Of a stretch of DNA of 64,000 bases, positions 61,425 through 64,000 are shown piece by piece. The notes beneath the pieces are model-generated. The model was not told the DNA's origin, searched no databases, and saw nothing but the letters and a program-made list of their open reading frames with translations. Position 1 is the first letter of the stretch. Each line of letters opens with the position of its first letter. The stretch is from the NCBI RefSeq assembly GCF_003991195.1, contig NZ_RCWL01000005.1:99270-163269 (forward strand). Direction: 5' to 3'. The DNA is from Gynurincola endophyticus. GTDB taxonomy: Bacteria > Bacteroidota > Bacteroidia > Chitinophagales > Chitinophagaceae. The position numbers were made by a program, and so were the translations under genes.

Positions 61425-63062
61425 ATGATGAAGAAGTCATTCAGTTTATTGGCAGTGGTTGTTCTTTCGGGCAACGTGCTTTTTGCTCAGAGTGTAGAGC
61501 AAGGAAAGAAAATGTTTTATTATGAGCGCTATACCAGCGCTAAAGAAAACTTTCAAAAAGTAGTGGAAGGTAATCCTGGCAATACTGAAGCAGTTTATTG
61601 GTTAGGACAAACTTTATTCAAGTTAAAAGACTCTGTTGGAGCACAGAAACTATATCAGGATGCTTTGGCGAAAAGCAGCTCAGATCCTTTATTATTAGTT
61701 GCTGCAGGACACAGCGACCTGAAGTTCGGTAAAACAGCCGAAGCTCGTCAGAAATTCGAAACAGCTATTACCGCTTCAAAAGGAAGATCGGTTGATATTT
61801 ATAACGCAATCGGCAGAGCAAACGTTGACTCTAAACTGGGCGATGCTGATTATGCTATCGACAAATTGAAAGCGGCTACCCTGATTAAAAAGTTCAACGA
61901 TCCTGAAACGTATGTTTTAATGGGCGATGCATACCGTAAAAAAACAGACGGTGGACATGCCATTACCAGCTATAGCCAGGCTTTGGCGATCGATGGCAGC
62001 TACGCTGCTGCTAAATACAAAGAAGGTAAATTATATCAGACTCAGGGTGAAACAAGTGCTGACTTATATGTACCTGCCTTTGAATCTGCCATCAGCAAAG
62101 ATGCAGGTTTCAAACCAGCCTATTATGAATTATTCTACCACTGGTATTCAAGAGATTTAAATAAAGCTTCTGAATATTTCGCTAAATATGAGCAAAATGC
62201 AGACAGAGACGCTAATCTGGAGTATACCAAATTAGATCTTGCTTATGTAAAAGGTGAGTATGCTGCTGCAAAACAAAAAGCACTGGAATTAACGCAGTCT
62301 ATGGGCGACAAAGTGAGTCCGAGAATGTACCGTATGGCAGCTTTCGCTTCTGACACATTAGGTCAGCCGGAAGATGCTAAAAAATACATCGAAACTTTCT
62401 TTGCTGAAGCAAACGAAGATGCCCCGGCACTGCCTACAGACTATTTATTGTTAGCTAAAACCGATTTGAAATTAGGCGATACTGCAGCGGTTTTAGAAGC
62501 AATTAAAAGAGGTGATGCATTAGATGCTGACAAAAACGATAAAATTAAATTCCTGAATGAAGCTTCTGCGTTTACGGCAAAAAATAGCCTGAAAGCTGCG
62601 AAAGCGTATGTTCAGGGTATGATCTACCGTGCAAAAGAAACACCGAGCAACAGAGATTTATACGATTACGGATATGCTTATTATCAGGCAGGTATGTATG
62701 ATTCTTCTTATGCTATTTTCAATACTTATATTGAGAAATATCCAACAGAATCATTCGGTTATTTATGGTCAGCATACAGCGCCAACGCATTAGATGATGA
62801 TGAAATGTCAAAAGGGTTAGCTTACCCGGCGTGGAACCTGTTTGTTACAAAAATGGAAGAATTGAATCAGGTGAATGCTGTAAAAGACGCTTACATCCGT
62901 GCTAACTTTATCTTGGCACAATATGAAGTAAATGTCAGCAAAGAGTATCAAAAAGCACTCGACCACTTTAACAAAGTACTGGCTGTAGATTCAGCAAATG
63001 AAAATGCGGTTAAATTTAAAGAGGTGGTGGAGAATATTATTAAAAATCAAAAAGGCAAATAA
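61425..63062 (+). CDS. Exported TPR-repeat protein
   Basis: A 545-aa exported protein with a signal peptide (MMKKSFSLLAVVVLSGNVLFAQ; ATGs at 61425 and 61428 are both possible) followed by tetratricopeptide-type helical repeats over nearly its whole length: GKKMFYYERYTSAKENFQKVVEGNPGNTEAVYWLGQTLFKLKD, ...YDYGYAYYQAGMYDSSYAIFNTYIEKYPTE..., and the last repeat YQKALDHFNKVLAVDSANENAVKF. It probably acts as a periplasmic scaffold. It lies 38 bases after the PstS-like gene with no terminator between, hence one operon; a strong terminator follows. Codon usage (many GCT, GGT, CGT) suggests high expression. Confidence 0.88.
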   Translation: MMKKSFSLLAVVVLSGNVLFAQSVEQGKKMFYYERYTSAKENFQKVVEGNPGNTEAVYWLGQTLFKLKDSVGAQKLYQDALAKSSSDPLLLVAAGHSDLKFGKTAEARQKFETAITASKGRSVDIYNAIGRANVDSKLGDADYAIDKLKAATLIKKFNDPETYVLMGDAYRKKTDGGHAITSYSQALAIDGSYAAAKYKEGKLYQTQGETSADLYVPAFESAISKDAGFKPAYYELFYHWYSRDLNKASEYFAKYEQNADRDANLEYTKLDLAYVKGEYAAAKQKALELTQSMGDKVSPRMYRMAAFASDTLGQPEDAKKYIETFFAEANEDAPALPTDYLLLAKTDLKLGDTAAVLEAIKRGDALDADKNDKIKFLNEASAFTAKNSLKAAKAYVQGMIYRAKETPSNRDLYDYGYAYYQAGMYDSSYAIFNTYIEKYPTESFGYLWSAYSANALDDDEMSKGLAYPAWNLFVTKMEELNQVNAVKDAYIRANFILAQYEVNVSKEYQKALDHFNKVLAVDSANENAVKFKEVVENIIKNQKGK

Positions 63063-63108
63063 GCTGTATTTCGATTTTAATATAAAAAAATTCCCGATTT
63101 AGGAAATT

Positions 63109-63143
63109 AAAAATCCCGATCGATTTTGTCGATCGGGATTTTT
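63109..63143 (+). terminator. Terminator after the TPR-protein operon
   Basis: Fifteen-base stem AAAAATCCCGATCGA/TCGATCGGGATTTTT, loop TTTTG, T-rich tail. Confidence 0.95.
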
Positions 63144-63168
63144 ATTTTATTGATTTTCACCAATTATC

Positions 63169-63199
63169 TTGAAATTTGTCTTAGTAAACCTTATTTTTG
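63169..63199 (+). promoter_or_regulatory. Promoter of the nuo operon
   Basis: TTG (63169-63171), 20-base spacer, TATTTTTG (63192-63199; full TAnnTTTG match), then an 18-base gap to the nuoA ATG. Confidence 0.65.
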
Positions 63200-63217
63200 T
63201 TAGAAACTAAGCGAGTT

Positions 63218-63613
63218 ATGAATATATACTTGTTACAAGCACAACATGCAGACAGTGCTTATTGGTATTTTCCAATCGCTTTGCAGTTTTTGTTTGCCAT
63301 TGGATTTGTAGTTATCACCATAGCTGCGACCCATTTACTGGGCCCCTCAAGAAAAACCGCTGATAAATTAGCCAATTTTACCAGTGGGATTGAGTCTCAT
63401 GGTGATGCCCGCCAACCCATGGCCATCAAATACTTCTTAGTGGCAATTTTATTCGTACTATTTGATGTTGAAGTAATTTTCTTCTATCCTTATGCAGTGA
63501 ACTTCAGAGAGCTCGGATGGCAAGGTTTTGCCGCAGTAATGATGTTCGTAGGGTTTTTCCTGTGTGGGTTTATTTATGTGTGGAAGAAAGGAGCATTGAA
63601 TTGGGAAGACTAA
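63218..63613 (+). CDS. nuoA: NADH-quinone oxidoreductase subunit A
   Basis: Membrane subunit of respiratory complex I. The start at ATG 63218 (MNIYLLQAQHADS) is chosen over an in-frame TTG that lies inside the -7 element. The 131-aa protein has three transmembrane helices (about 18-42, 70-92, 97-121) and the conserved NuoA segment between helices 1 and 2: SGIESHGDARQPMAIKYFLVAILFVLFDVEVIFFYPYA, with the key Asp/Glu pair in FDVEV. It is the first gene of a nuo operon that continues with nuoB and runs out of the window. Confidence 0.95.
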   Translation: MNIYLLQAQHADSAYWYFPIALQFLFAIGFVVITIAATHLLGPSRKTADKLANFTSGIESHGDARQPMAIKYFLVAILFVLFDVEVIFFYPYAVNFRELGWQGFAAVMMFVGFFLCGFIYVWKKGALNWED

Positions 63614-63671
63614 TAACCTGTTATTTACGTTATTAGGAACAATATTGATCCATATCGAAACAATTAAGTTT

Positions 63672-64000
63672 ATGGCACGTCCGGTACAACATAATATTTA
63701 TGGGCAAACTTCGGTAAAACTCGTTCACGAAAGTCCTGACGGGTATACCGGAGAAGGTTTTTTCGCTACCTCACTTTCTCAAGTAGTGGGTTTGGCGCGT
63801 AAAAATTCTCTATGGCCCTTACCGTTCGCAACTTCCTGTTGTGGAATTGAATTCATGGCAACAATGGGCTCTAACTACGATTTGGCTCGTTTTGGTGCTG
63901 AGCGTGTAGGGTTTTCACCACGCCAATGTGATCTTTTGATGGTGATGGGTACTATCGCTAAAAAAATGGCTCCCGTTGTTCGTCAGGTGTATTTACAAAT
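63672..64000 (+). CDS. nuoB: NADH-quinone oxidoreductase subunit B (partial, C-terminus cut by window edge)
   Basis: Peripheral complex I subunit that holds iron-sulfur cluster N2 next to the quinone site. The first 109 codons are present. The tandem cysteines of the N2 site are seen at residues 56-57 (TSCCGIEFM), followed by ARFGAERVGFSPRQCDLLMVMGTIAKKMAPVVRQVY, the standard NuoB sequence; the remaining two cluster ligands lie beyond the window. It starts 58 bases after nuoA with no terminator in between. Confidence 0.96.
   Translation, partial: MARPVQHNIYGQTSVKLVHESPDGYTGEGFFATSLSQVVGLARKNSLWPLPFATSCCGIEFMATMGSNYDLARFGAERVGFSPRQCDLLMVMGTIAKKMAPVVRQVYLQ

Noticed and set aside
1-64000. CRISPR array, prophage, insertion sequence or restriction/defence system
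   Set aside because: No regularly spaced repeats, transposase, integrase, phage structural or nuclease/methylase defence genes were seen on either strand.

Overview
The window is ordinary chromosomal DNA of a member of the phylum Bacteroidota, most likely family Chitinophagaceae. The sequence supports this in several ways: a SusC/SusD pair, type IX secretion genes (gldJ, porU, porV), a short primary sigma factor without region 1.1, the Bacteroidota -7 promoter element TAnnTTTG in front of many genes, A-rich leaders instead of clear Shine-Dalgarno sites, bacillithiol synthesis (bshA), and families largely restricted to the phylum (DUF4292, DUF4836, DUF5723). I see no rRNA, tRNA, CRISPR array, insertion sequence or prophage. 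Both ends cut a gene (metX at the left, nuoB at the right).

Layout. 1-3551: methionine sulfur assimilation (metX diverging from an OsmC-family gene and metZ), then murF. 4220-8953: one SusC/SusD outer-membrane uptake pair with a long upstream region. 9469-15818: gldJ diverging from porU-porV, the core of a type IX secretion locus. 15913-19697: ispF, dut, a DUF4292 lipoprotein, an EnvC-like protein and a second small LytM-domain protein. 19700-27710: bshA, small envelope proteins, an RsmI-like methyltransferase with an EI24 membrane protein, an SLC13 carrier, upp, anmK and a Crp-family regulator. 27884-35142: adenine deaminase, a LolA-like exported protein, a GH31 glycosidase, trmD and a DUF5723 protein. 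35227-40523: an S4 RNA-binding protein, M20 dipeptidase, CDF transporter, LptF/LptG-type permease, a tail-to-tail pair of a 202-aa unknown protein and a START-like protein. 40843-45824: rpoD, ffh, rpsP, rimM, dinB. 45942-52774: peroxiredoxin, exported amidohydrolase, a minus-strand rRNA-modification operon (rlmN, rluB-type, rluA-type), thiolase. 52964-59953: a minus-strand run of phosphatase, hisS, a DUF4836 lipoprotein, ABC ATPase, FtsX-like permease and a second lipoprotein. 60204-64000: small membrane protein, PstS-like lipoprotein, TPR protein, then the start of a complex I (nuo) operon.

The gene content is mostly housekeeping plus cell envelope. The best candidate for an undescribed system is the minus-strand cassette at 52964-58014, in which two large surface-type lipoproteins bracket a MacB/FtsX-type ABC transporter, with a hairpin terminator placed only a few bases before the ATPase start codon. 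Other signals worth attention are non-coding: a long hairpin at 9282-9330 that pairs better as plus-strand RNA, promoter-proximal hairpins in front of ffh and rpsP, several genes whose -7 element lies 4-5 bases from the start codon (probable leaderless mRNAs), a perfect 20-bp palindrome before rimM, and several dispersed-repeat-like inverted repeats between genes.
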